A stretch of 64,000 nt of DNA from Sphingobacterium sp. (lineage in GTDB: Bacteria > Bacteroidota > Bacteroidia > Sphingobacteriales > Sphingobacteriaceae): the NCBI GenBank assembly GCA_031286695.1, contig JAITTY010000005.1:186001-250000 (forward strand), in the 5' to 3' direction. The notes under the pieces are model-generated. The model did no database searches and was not told where the DNA came from. It was given only the letters and a program-made list of their open reading frames with translations. The position numbers and the translations under genes were made by a program. Below are positions 36,563 to 45,105 of this stretch, piece by piece (the first letter of the stretch is position 1; every line of letters starts with the position of its first letter).

Positions 36563-36574
36563 AAATCAGAAAAA

Positions 36575-37582
36575 ATGAAAAAAACAATACTCGCAGGTTT
36601 GGCGGCACTTCTTAGTCTTTCAGCTTTCGCCCAACAGAAAATAACGTTTAAGGGTAAAGTGGAGGATAATCCATTGGGCTATACCGTATACCTGTACAAT
36701 AATGTACTCGGTGTGACAGATTCGTCGAAAGTCGAAAACGGAAAATTTGAAATAGCTGTTCCATTTCAGCATCCAACAAGGTACCTCTTTTATTCAAGCT
36801 ACGACATAAAAGTAAAGAAAGGGCATGTTCCTTTTGGTATTCTGATCGACAAGCCAATGACGGTAGACATTGCCCTCAAGTTGGCTGAAGGTTTTTCGAC
36901 ATCGAAGGTCAGTGGCTCAGCACCACAGGCCTTGTATGAGGAGTTAACGGAGCAATTGGAAAAAAGCCAGGACAAAGGTGCCCTATTAGCCGAATTTGTT
37001 TCGGCACATGCCCAGTCCTATGCGGCCGCTTTTGCCTTGGATAGACTCGGAGAATATCTCTCTGCAGAACAGCGTAAAACGCTCTATGACAAGTTCCCGA
37101 GCGCCCTCCAACAGAGCTATGAAGGAAAACGGATTGCCGACCGCATTAGTGGTGAACTTGGATCAAAAGTCGGCGGCATTGCGCCCAGCTTTATTTTGAA
37201 AGATCAAAACGACAAAGACGTATCGCTCGCACAATTCAAGGGAAAATATGTATTTTTAGACTTTTGGGCCAGCTGGTGCGGTCCATGCCGGGAAGAATTT
37301 CCCTTTATCAAAAAAGCTTATGCCAAATATAAAGGCAAAAACTTTGAAGTGATCGGCGTATCGACAGACAAAAATCACAAGGCTTGGATCAAAGCCATCA
37401 GCGACCTCGAATTGCCCTGGCAGCTGCTGATCGACAACCCGGGTGACAAAGCTATTGCCCTTTCAAAATATGCGGTATCGGTGTTACCTACCTCCTTTCT
37501 GATCGATCCAAATGGCAAGATCGTCGCCAAGGACCTGCGTGGCGAGCAGCTGGAAAAGGAACTGGACAAATTGCTAAAATAG
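36575..37582 (+). CDS. TlpA-like thioredoxin with N-terminal DUF4369-like domain
   Basis: 335 residues. Signal peptide (1-19, ending SAFAQ), a beta-rich N-terminal domain resembling DUF4369 (about 22-115, FKGKVEDNPLGYTVYLYNN), and a C-terminal thioredoxin fold with FLDFWASWCGPC (Cys235, Cys238) and SVLPTSFLIDPNG (cis-proline). Periplasmic thiol-disulfide exchange is the expected activity. It is co-transcribed with SusC and SusD and ends at a strong terminator, so its substrate is probably either the imported ligand or the surface proteins of this operon. Confidence 0.93.
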   Translation: MKKTILAGLAALLSLSAFAQQKITFKGKVEDNPLGYTVYLYNNVLGVTDSSKVENGKFEIAVPFQHPTRYLFYSSYDIKVKKGHVPFGILIDKPMTVDIALKLAEGFSTSKVSGSAPQALYEELTEQLEKSQDKGALLAEFVSAHAQSYAAAFALDRLGEYLSAEQRKTLYDKFPSALQQSYEGKRIADRISGELGSKVGGIAPSFILKDQNDKDVSLAQFKGKYVFLDFWASWCGPCREEFPFIKKAYAKYKGKNFEVIGVSTDKNHKAWIKAISDLELPWQLLIDNPGDKAIALSKYAVSVLPTSFLIDPNGKIVAKDLRGEQLEKELDKLLK

Positions 37583-37620
37583 CCGTAAAAGCAAAACAGT
37601 AAGAGCGGCTCGTAAACAGC

Positions 37621-37666
37621 AAAAGTAAAAAAGGTGATCTCATGAGAGATCACCTTTTTTACTTTT
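37621..37666. terminator. Bidirectional intrinsic terminator
   Basis: A perfect 21-base inverted repeat (37621-37641 with 37646-37666) around the loop ATGA. The stem core is GGTGATCTC/GAGATCACC with A and T tracts in the outer arms, so it works in both directions. The right arm overlaps by two bases the stop codon of the minus-strand TPR-thioredoxin gene. Confidence 0.93.
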
Positions 37667-39188
37667 ATATTTTCAATGCTTCCTTGATCATCAGTTCAAG
37701 CTCATCTTCATTGTTCTGGTCGGTTCTGAAATTGGAAAAAATAATCCGCCCCTGTTTATCAAGCAGGAAATTTACGGGCGCGGCGCCCCTATTATCCAGA
37801 TTGCCTTTTACGCGGCCCTCCTTTTCTTCCAGGGGATAAAAGGAATATTTGGTCGACTTCATAAATGGCAGCACGTAGTCATTCTGCTCGGGCACGATAT
37901 TGATCCCCACGTACGAAAGCTGATCTGTTGTAAACTTGTCTACCACCGCCTGAAAATGTGGAAACTCACCACGACAAGGACCACAGCCCGGGAACCAGTA
38001 GGTCAACAGCACCACTTTTCCTTTCAGATCGTCCAATTTTGTCGTTCCACCTTCGTAATTTTTCAATTCAAAACCGGCAGCCGGTACCGCATTGCCAATG
38101 ATAAACTGCATAATATCCTGATCATAACGATCTTTCCCTATTTTACCAGCTACCGCAGCAATCTTAGCACGAAGTTCGTTGGACGGGTTTTTGGCATAAA
38201 AGGCCAATAACTGCTCATAAGCCGCTGCACCTTTACCCTGCGATACGAGGATATCTGCCTTATAGATCGGCAACATGCGGTACAAGGGGGCATACTTACT
38301 CACTTTGATTTGATCCAATAAAGTCAAAGCCTGCGCCTGGTTGCCCTTTTCAAGTGCTGTTTTATATTGGATCAGCTGAACAGCATTCTGCTCCTTTTCT
38401 TTCCATCCATCCTGTTCCGTTTTGGCAAGCATTTCTGTTGCCAGCGATTTCGCTTCAGCAAAACGCATCTGTCCTACAAGAAGATCAAAATAGGCATTCA
38501 TACCGCTGGAAGACCAACCAAATTTTTGTGGATCAAATTGTGTTTTTAATTGTTTAAATACACTTTCCTTGTAATCATCACCGGAAGAACGGACTGCAAG
38601 CCAATATAGCGCCTGCGCACCGCGTTCACTCGTGTTGAATTTTTTGGCGACATCCTGACTCAGTACCTTATATTTTTCCATGTCTATGTTTGAAAAAGAG
38701 CTGGCATAATAAAAGGCATAATTGGGATTGGATGGGTCCGAATCGACTGCTTTTTTTAGGTAATCCAAGGCCAGTTTATTGTCTCCCCAACGTTCGGCGT
38801 CTATCCAGAGCCCACCCCAGGCCTCGGTAAATTTGGGATTGATATCCACAGCCTTGAGCAGGTATGTTTTTGCCTTGGGGCTCTCCTCATTCTCATACGC
38901 TTCGCCCAGGGCAAACGGAATATTGGCATTATTGGGATGGGTTTTCATCCATTTATCATAATAAGCGATCAATTTGGGGTTGCTGGTCCCCATACCTTCG
39001 ATCAATTCCTTGTGAAAACTCAGGCTATCGAAGTTATGCTCGACCTTAGCGACCAGCTCTTTAAGGATCTTCTCGTCAGTTATGGTTGCCTTTTTGCGCA
39101 TCTGACCATAGGCATCGGTATGGGCCGCCATTGTTAGCGAGACACCGATTACAGCCCAGAATAATTTGTTCTTTTTGCTATTTTTCAT
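37665..39188 (-). CDS. TPR-containing thioredoxin-fold protein
   Basis: 507 residues with a signal peptide (about 1-29, ending AYGQ). Residues about 60-340 are helical repeats of TPR type (NIPFALGEAYENEESPKAKTYLLKAVDINPKF and KLALDYLKKAVDSDPSNPNYAFYY read as successive units). The last 150 residues are a TlpA/AhpC-type thioredoxin fold with LTYWFPGCGPC (Cys402, Cys405) and RGAAPVNFLLDKQG. It is 81 bases downstream of GH110 on the same strand and may be co-transcribed, or have its own promoter in the gap. It converges on the other thioredoxin operon. Confidence 0.92.
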   Translation of the reverse strand: MKNSKKNKLFWAVIGVSLTMAAHTDAYGQMRKKATITDEKILKELVAKVEHNFDSLSFHKELIEGMGTSNPKLIAYYDKWMKTHPNNANIPFALGEAYENEESPKAKTYLLKAVDINPKFTEAWGGLWIDAERWGDNKLALDYLKKAVDSDPSNPNYAFYYASSFSNIDMEKYKVLSQDVAKKFNTSERGAQALYWLAVRSSGDDYKESVFKQLKTQFDPQKFGWSSSGMNAYFDLLVGQMRFAEAKSLATEMLAKTEQDGWKEKEQNAVQLIQYKTALEKGNQAQALTLLDQIKVSKYAPLYRMLPIYKADILVSQGKGAAAYEQLLAFYAKNPSNELRAKIAAVAGKIGKDRYDQDIMQFIIGNAVPAAGFELKNYEGGTTKLDDLKGKVVLLTYWFPGCGPCRGEFPHFQAVVDKFTTDQLSYVGINIVPEQNDYVLPFMKSTKYSFYPLEEKEGRVKGNLDNRGAAPVNFLLDKQGRIIFSNFRTDQNNEDELELMIKEALKI

Positions 39189-39269
39189 CTTACGATTAAG
39201 TTGGAAAGTTTATAATTCACCTACTTAATAGACAGGTAAGAGCGCGCCATGTCTCAGATTTTTTTTTGA

Positions 39270-41066
39270 TCATTTGATATCCGATTTAATAGCACCTTTT
39301 CCCATTTCTTTTAGCTGTATTGCTGGCTCCTCTCCAGTAAATTCATTTCCGCTGATTTGTACATCCGTACATGCTATAAAATTGAATGCCGGTAGGCCTT
39401 TGCCCTTTGCTGCCGCATTCAATTTTTCGATTTTATTATGGGCAAAAAGCAATCCCTTGGTGCTTTTGGCCGACAGCACTGGTGCATCAATCTGTTTGAA
39501 ACTATTATTTTCGATACGGATATTTTGATGTACATAATAATTTTTCACGCGTTCGCTGTTTTCTGGATTGATTTTAATCGCATAGCTCTCTGGCGCACTG
39601 TTAAAACCACAGGCTATAAATTGGTTGTTTCTGATCGTGACATCACTGACGGGGCCAGACTCGTACCAGCCCATAGCATCATTCTCAATGAGAATAGCAT
39701 GCATACCCGTACGGTAATAGACGTTATTTTCGATCAACACTTTCCGCCGTGTTGTCACTAAAGTTCCCCTTGAAATTGTGCGTTCAAACCGCGAATTTGT
39801 TAAAGTGAGCGCCGGCGTCCAGGTGATATTCTCTAAGGCATCATCCAACTGAAGCTGGCTAGGAATAGGCTTTTCCAATTCGACGATAAGCTCACGCTCA
39901 TTAACCAAACGGGCCGATTTCACAATCCCCTGCCCATAGATCTGTAAAGCTTTAGCATGTAGATAAGCAATCGTGTCGCCTTTGCTGAAAGCCATAAAAC
40001 CGTAACTCTGATGATGCATAAATCTTAATTTCAGCTGTGTTGGTGAGATAATCTCCTTCACTTTCAGATGTGTTCCATGCACATTGATGGGGTCGTCATG
40101 CATTCCGCTAAACCGACAGTTGTTGATGGTGATCTGCCCTCTACAGCCCGAAAAGTGCATACCATCGGCCGATGAAGCCATCACCCGACCGCTACCTTTG
40201 GCTGGTTCAACGTCAACACGGTCATAGTTCAAATTTTCGCAAAACTGGGCTACAATACCCAAGCCATGCATGCTGTTCATATGCACATTATACAGACTGA
40301 TATTCTTGCTCCGGTTTTGAAACACCCCAACATAATCCCGGATAGCATCCCGAAGCGTGAGAATATCACCTGTATCGGCCTTAAACTTGGAGAAATCTCC
40401 AGAAAATTTTAGGCCATAGGCCCCTTCTTTTTCGGCCTTACTCGCCTGAAAAGGAGCCCAATTGCTGTAATAGATTTTATCTTCCGTTGGATTTAGTCGG
40501 GCCAAAAAGAAACTTTTTGGATTGGGAATCCATTTTTCACCATACCATTGCACCTGCCCGTTTATAATACTGAATTTGCTATCGGGGTGAACCGAAACAA
40601 GCACCTGGCTTGGCGACACAGACCGGATGGTCATTTCAGACATACCCGGTCGTTCATAGTCCACGGTAAAATTGCGCATGGTTATATTTTCACAACTATC
40701 GAGCACCCAGCTGATCATTTTCCCATGAAATACAAAGGTAGAACCATTGCCTTCCACAGTCAGATTTTTACTGTTTTTAAAGAATAAACCCACACGTTGA
40801 TTTTTGACGGGAAATTCAGTTTCTGAGGAACTGTTTGAAATATAATAGTGGGTTTGGGTCGCACTATCAGGCCAAAAGTCATACCTGCCTTTTGGAAAAT
40901 TTAGGACCGCATCAGGCTGCCCATTTGCCGCCTCAATTGCCCTTTTCACGGATGCTGTAGCATCGCCAAAACTATTGGGGCGCGCCCCAAACTGACTGAC
41001 ATCAATGGTCTGCCCATGCAGCTGTAAAACAATCAATGTCCATATACTCAAAATTATTATCCTCAT
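39270..41066 (-). CDS. GH110 alpha-1,3-galactosidase (blood group B-cleaving family)
   Basis: 598 residues. Signal peptide (1-18) then TIDVSQFGARPNSFGDATASV, the start of a right-handed beta-helix. Strong GH110 segments are ADGMHFSGCRG (300-310) and GMHDDPINVHGTH (321-333), with adjacent Asp324-Asp325 in the catalytic region, and repeated N-x-F/I rungs to about residue 560. GH110 enzymes are inverting and remove terminal alpha-1,3-galactose from blood group B antigen or, in subfamily B, also from linear alpha-Gal. The subfamily cannot be decided by eye. It is the last glycosidase gene of the operon, 114 bases after GH109. Confidence 0.92.
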   Translation of the reverse strand: MRIIILSIWTLIVLQLHGQTIDVSQFGARPNSFGDATASVKRAIEAANGQPDAVLNFPKGRYDFWPDSATQTHYYISNSSSETEFPVKNQRVGLFFKNSKNLTVEGNGSTFVFHGKMISWVLDSCENITMRNFTVDYERPGMSEMTIRSVSPSQVLVSVHPDSKFSIINGQVQWYGEKWIPNPKSFFLARLNPTEDKIYYSNWAPFQASKAEKEGAYGLKFSGDFSKFKADTGDILTLRDAIRDYVGVFQNRSKNISLYNVHMNSMHGLGIVAQFCENLNYDRVDVEPAKGSGRVMASSADGMHFSGCRGQITINNCRFSGMHDDPINVHGTHLKVKEIISPTQLKLRFMHHQSYGFMAFSKGDTIAYLHAKALQIYGQGIVKSARLVNERELIVELEKPIPSQLQLDDALENITWTPALTLTNSRFERTISRGTLVTTRRKVLIENNVYYRTGMHAILIENDAMGWYESGPVSDVTIRNNQFIACGFNSAPESYAIKINPENSERVKNYYVHQNIRIENNSFKQIDAPVLSAKSTKGLLFAHNKIEKLNAAAKGKGLPAFNFIACTDVQISGNEFTGEEPAIQLKEMGKGAIKSDIK

Positions 41067-41180
41067 TATGCTACCAAAATATTAATAATTAACTTCATTT
41101 ATAGTCGTACTATATCACCATATATTGATACGATATACCCTCCTCATGAAAAACTTGCAACCTTTAACATCGTCGGATTC

Positions 41181-42581
41181 CTATTTCATTCCGGTATTTC
41201 CACCACCTTTTAAAGAGAGTTCTATTTTGGCGTTGGTCGCCCATGCCCCTCTTGTAAAATCGGGAATATCTACACTATTGGACCTATTCTTTACCGAACG
41301 TTCACTCAGCGGCGCAATAACGCTCCACAGCGCTGCGTCGTAAACATCCTGGTCGAGGGGCAAACCATTGCGGAGGCAATCGATCAAGCGCCAGTCCATC
41401 ATAAAGTCCATCCCACCGTGACCACCCACCTTTTTGGCCATTTCACCCACTTTGAGCACAATCTCGGGCGTATACTGCTGTTCAAGATTTTTCATCTCTT
41501 CGCCGGAGATCCAATCATGACCAAAGGCAATCCTTTCGGGTTCGGGCCATTTTTGGGCCATTCCCTTGGTGCCGCTAACCAAGTGTATGCGTGAATAGGG
41601 TCTAGGGCTAGACACGTCATGCTGCAACATGATCGTTCTACCCCGCTGTGTGCGGATCGTGGTCGTGTTCATATTTCCCCGAAAACTTCTGCCCGCATAC
41701 GGATTATAAAAAGGATCTTTCGCGGCCAATTCAACGGCTTTGGCATGCATACTAAAATCATTGGATGACATCGAGGTTAAATAAGTCATTTTATCTCCGC
41801 GGTTGATATCCATCAACTGACAGATAGGCCCTAGACCATGTGTGGGATACAAATTTCCATTGCGGAAATTCTCTTTTAATCGCCACATTTCGTAATAGCT
41901 GTCTTTGGCAAAATTTTCCTGCAGCAAATTATGGAGGTAAGCCCCTTCCCCGTGCAGTATCTCTCCAAATAGTCCCTGTCTGGCCATATTCAATGTCATG
42001 AGCTCAAAAAAATCATAACAACAGTTTTCCAGCATCATGCAGTGTTTTTTTGTTGCTTCGGAGGTTTCGACCAGCTGCCAGCACTCTTCAACTGTCGTGG
42101 CAATGGGAACTTCTACGGCAACATGTTTTCCGGCCTTCATGGCATAAACCGCCATGGGTGTATGCAGATGCCAGGGGGTGCAGATATAGACGAGGTCAAT
42201 ATCGGAGCGGTCGCATAATTTTTTCCATTCATCTTCCTTGTCTGCATAGATGGTGGGCGTTTCCCCTTTGATATGCTTAGCAGCCCGCTCGGCCACCGTG
42301 CGGCGGATATCGGCTATGGCTTTGACTTCGACGCCATCAATATGCGCAATCCGATAGACGGCCGATGCCCCTCTATTGCCGACACCGATAAATCCGATGC
42401 GTACCTTGTCCATTTTGGGTGCCGCATAACCGCACATATTAAATTTCTGTTTTGGAGCTGACACAGCAGCTAACGCTTCCTTGTCCAGCAAGGCTTGGGA
42501 CTCGGCAAATATTTTACCGGACAGGACACTCAAACTTGAAAGCCCAGCCAGTTTCAAAAAATTTCTTCTTTTGGAATTCAT
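41181..42581 (-). CDS. GH109 alpha-N-acetylgalactosaminidase (blood group A-cleaving family)
   Basis: 466 residues from the ATG at 42579-42581; another start nine bases upstream (MTE) is equally possible. A Tat-like signal (SKRRNFLKLAGLSSLSVL) is followed by a Rossmann fold with VRIGFIGVGNRG (60-71) for NAD, CTPWHLHTPMAVYAMKAGKHV, and GEGAYLHNL. GNLYPTHGLGPI (Tyr245, His248) matches the active-site Tyr-x-x-His of the characterised Elizabethkingia enzyme; GGHGGMDFMMDWRLIDCL is also typical. GH109 uses NAD-dependent oxidation-elimination to remove terminal alpha-GalNAc, including that of blood group A. The length and full set of motifs favour GH109 over a general Gfo/Idh/MocA dehydrogenase. Confidence 0.93.
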   Translation of the reverse strand: MNSKRRNFLKLAGLSSLSVLSGKIFAESQALLDKEALAAVSAPKQKFNMCGYAAPKMDKVRIGFIGVGNRGASAVYRIAHIDGVEVKAIADIRRTVAERAAKHIKGETPTIYADKEDEWKKLCDRSDIDLVYICTPWHLHTPMAVYAMKAGKHVAVEVPIATTVEECWQLVETSEATKKHCMMLENCCYDFFELMTLNMARQGLFGEILHGEGAYLHNLLQENFAKDSYYEMWRLKENFRNGNLYPTHGLGPICQLMDINRGDKMTYLTSMSSNDFSMHAKAVELAAKDPFYNPYAGRSFRGNMNTTTIRTQRGRTIMLQHDVSSPRPYSRIHLVSGTKGMAQKWPEPERIAFGHDWISGEEMKNLEQQYTPEIVLKVGEMAKKVGGHGGMDFMMDWRLIDCLRNGLPLDQDVYDAALWSVIAPLSERSVKNRSNSVDIPDFTRGAWATNAKIELSLKGGGNTGMK

Positions 42582-42671
42582 TTCGGTCATCTTAAAATTA
42601 TATGTGCTTACAATCATATGCATGAAATTTATCGCGTCCGTTGCGATACATGCGGGGTGATTGATCCCTTA

Positions 42672-42722
42672 GCCATATTGGATTATGCCTTTCAAAGTAT
42701 AATGCAGGCATAATCCAATGGC
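42672..42722 (-). repeat. Long hairpin between lipoprotein and GH109 genes
   Basis: GCCATATTGGATTATGCCT (42672-42690) pairs with AGGCATAATCCAATGGC (42706-42722) over 17 bases with a two-base bulge and a 15-base loop. It starts 8 bases after the lipoprotein stop. No T-run follows on the coding (minus) strand, so it may be an RNA processing or stability element, or a weak terminator, that sets the ratio of SusC/SusD to the glycosidases. Confidence 0.75.
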
Positions 42723-42729
42723 CTTACGC

Positions 42730-43212
42730 TTAGTTTTTAAACGTCACCACATTGATCACCCAATCGCGCGTTGTGCCGTTGGCAGCCGTAACACGATAGT
42801 GTAAATCTTTAGTTAAATCGCCAGGATCACCTAGTTTTGGCGTATCGCCAATCGGCGCAATCTTAGCTGCAGTAGAAATATCGGTATAAACCCACAGGTA
42901 GTTTTGTTGCACCTTCTTTCTGATGTCATCTGTAAAAGAACCCGATGCGGCGGGAACCTGAATTTTCAACTCAATACTACTGTTCGATGTATTGACTTTT
43001 TTCTCTACATCCAAACGCTTATACTCCACCACAGGTTTACCATTCATCATCTTATTCCCTTCATAACGGTATTCTACGTACACATTATCAATATTATTCT
43101 GGTCCCAATTTTCATATTCTGGAAGACCTTTTTTCAAGCAGCTGTTCATTACCACCATGATGAATGGCAGTAATACTAATATTAGTGTTCTTTTCATCTT
43201 TAATTTTTTCAT
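42730..43212 (-). CDS. Small surface-type lipoprotein, DUF5018/SusE-like
   Basis: 160 residues from the ATG at 43210-43212, 8 bases after the SusD stop; starts at 43227 (overlapping SusD) and 43197 are possible. Lipobox VMNSC (Cys25). The single beta-rich domain ends DLHYRVTAANGTTRDWVINVVTF, a segment like the V-T-A-x-x-G-x-x-x-x-W repeat of DUF5018-type lipoproteins that accompany SusC/SusD. Its place between SusD and two glycosidases fits a surface glycan-binding protein. Binding itself is not shown. Confidence 0.88.
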   Translation of the reverse strand: MKKLKMKRTLILVLLPFIMVVMNSCLKKGLPEYENWDQNNIDNVYVEYRYEGNKMMNGKPVVEYKRLDVEKKVNTSNSSIELKIQVPAASGSFTDDIRKKVQQNYLWVYTDISTAAKIAPIGDTPKLGDPGDLTKDLHYRVTAANGTTRDWVINVVTFKN

Positions 43213-43220
43213 TTTCGGAA

Positions 43221-45092
43221 TTACCATCCTGGATTTTGCGGACCAAACTTGCTATTTCGTTCAAGAAAGCTTTGTGGTATTGGAAATAGGTAGCGTCGCG
43301 AAGCATTAAATTCCCTGACATCATTGGACGAATAAAAAGCACCCTGTACCACAGAAAAATGCTTTCGGTCTTTACTGATATCCATTACTTTAGGAAGCGT
43401 TGTGAGCTCTGGGATTATTCCGCCCGATGCATTTCCATGATTCGCATCGCCACCGTACCGTCCCCAACGCAAGAGGCTCCAGTAATAGTCATTTTCAAGG
43501 ACAAGATCTACGCGACGTTCACGTTTATAATCTGTCCAAGCCATAGCCAAGTCGGTCGCCTGACTTGGTGGCAGTTGCCCATGTACTACGCGTGTTTTGT
43601 TCATCATCTCCAAAGCTTTCCCTAAGTTTCTCTGCAGCAGATACGCTTCGGCCATATTGAGGTATACGCGGCCGAGCCTTGCAATCACATAATGGTAATC
43701 TGTAGGGACACCGACATAAATACGTGGATTTACATTGTTATATACACTTTTGCGCCAATACATATTGGTGAGTGAAGTATAATAGGCATATCCATTCAAT
43801 TTTAACCAGCGACCCGAATTACCTTTCACATCCGTCGTTAAGGTCTCCCCATAAAAAACAGCGGAAGAATCACTTAACACACTGGCATTCCAGCGGGCAT
43901 CGCGATTTTGATTGGTCAGACTCCATACTGTTGCGTTACTTCCGGCCCTTATTGTACCCCGATTGAGCTCCTTCTCTCCATTTGCTTTCGGAATAATCGT
44001 CGTAGCAATAGTTGCCTGCTCATCGATCGCTTTTTTAAACTGCGAAGTTTTATCCCAGCGTACGGCAGTCTGTGGACTCTCCGCATCAATCACCAGGTAA
44101 TCATCGGCCAAATCTTGGGATGGCCCATGGTCGCCCCATGCTTCAAATATTTTGATCGGAGATTTCAATAGCGGGCTACCCCCGGACTGCTTTATATTGT
44201 CATTATTCAAGTTTGGAATCATCACCTGCATCGGCGTACCATCGCAGGACGTATTAATTGCCTTGCGGTAAATGCCGTAAATCGTTTCCTTCGAATAAGG
44301 TTTGCCTTCATTGAATATTCCACCGTAATCTGGCTCTAATTGGTATCCACCCGATTGCACCAGTTCACCATAGTCAAGCACCTTTTTCAACAGAGGATTA
44401 GAGGGGTTTACAGCAATTGGGTTGGGGTAGTTTTCATAGGCCAGTGCCTGCAAACATACTTCCGTTAAGATGGCCGCGGCGACATATTTATTTGTTCTAC
44501 CCGTAACCACCTTTGTTGGTAAATCCGCCACCGCTTCCTCAAGATCCTTAATAATATACTGATACGATTCCGTCGGTGAAGCCGTACTCGGGAGCAGCAG
44601 CTCATCATCCGGTGTTAGCACCCGATCAATCCAAACGATGCGGCCTACTTTTCGCGCAATATTATAGTAGGACATCGCACGTAGAAATTTTGCTTCCGCA
44701 ATTAGTTCCTTTTTATCGGCCTCAGTAATTCCTACAGAGCTGGTTACTTTAGCAATAATGACATTGCATCGTCTTATTTCGCCCCAATTGTCGAAGCCCA
44801 TATCCGAAGTACGGTCTAGGCGTTCCGTAAAAACCGCATTTGCGCCATTGTATGTACCGTCCATGCTGATCAGATTCATGGTCCAGGAGTCCGTAGCTGG
44901 GCCACCTGCAAAACTATTCATAATGCCGTAGGTACTATAGATAAAGGTTTCGGCATTTGCACGACTGTTCCAAATAATATCCTCACCGATTTTATCGTAA
45001 GGTTGGGTATCCAATACATCTTTACAAGCTGTAAATGCACCTGTCAGCAGCAATCCCAAGGCTATATAGGAAAGTTTATTCAATTTTTTCAT
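43221..45092 (-). CDS. SusD-type nutrient-binding lipoprotein of the GH109/GH110 locus
   Basis: 623 residues from the ATG at 45090-45092, 13 bases after the SusC stop. Lipobox AFTAC (Cys23) then KDVLDTQPYDKIGEDIIW. SusD features: IAEAKFLRAMSYYNIARKVGRI, YHYVIARLGRVYLNMAEAYLLQRN, YKRERRVDLVLENDYYWSLLRWG and a C-terminal YLFPIPQSFLERN...NPGW. The pairing with glycosidases acting on terminal alpha-GalNAc and alpha-Gal suggests a host-type O-glycan or antigen as ligand. Confidence 0.96.
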   Translation of the reverse strand: MKKLNKLSYIALGLLLTGAFTACKDVLDTQPYDKIGEDIIWNSRANAETFIYSTYGIMNSFAGGPATDSWTMNLISMDGTYNGANAVFTERLDRTSDMGFDNWGEIRRCNVIIAKVTSSVGITEADKKELIAEAKFLRAMSYYNIARKVGRIVWIDRVLTPDDELLLPSTASPTESYQYIIKDLEEAVADLPTKVVTGRTNKYVAAAILTEVCLQALAYENYPNPIAVNPSNPLLKKVLDYGELVQSGGYQLEPDYGGIFNEGKPYSKETIYGIYRKAINTSCDGTPMQVMIPNLNNDNIKQSGGSPLLKSPIKIFEAWGDHGPSQDLADDYLVIDAESPQTAVRWDKTSQFKKAIDEQATIATTIIPKANGEKELNRGTIRAGSNATVWSLTNQNRDARWNASVLSDSSAVFYGETLTTDVKGNSGRWLKLNGYAYYTSLTNMYWRKSVYNNVNPRIYVGVPTDYHYVIARLGRVYLNMAEAYLLQRNLGKALEMMNKTRVVHGQLPPSQATDLAMAWTDYKRERRVDLVLENDYYWSLLRWGRYGGDANHGNASGGIIPELTTLPKVMDISKDRKHFSVVQGAFYSSNDVREFNASRRYLFPIPQSFLERNSKFGPQNPGW

Positions 45093-45105
45093 TTTACTAT
45101 CTAAC

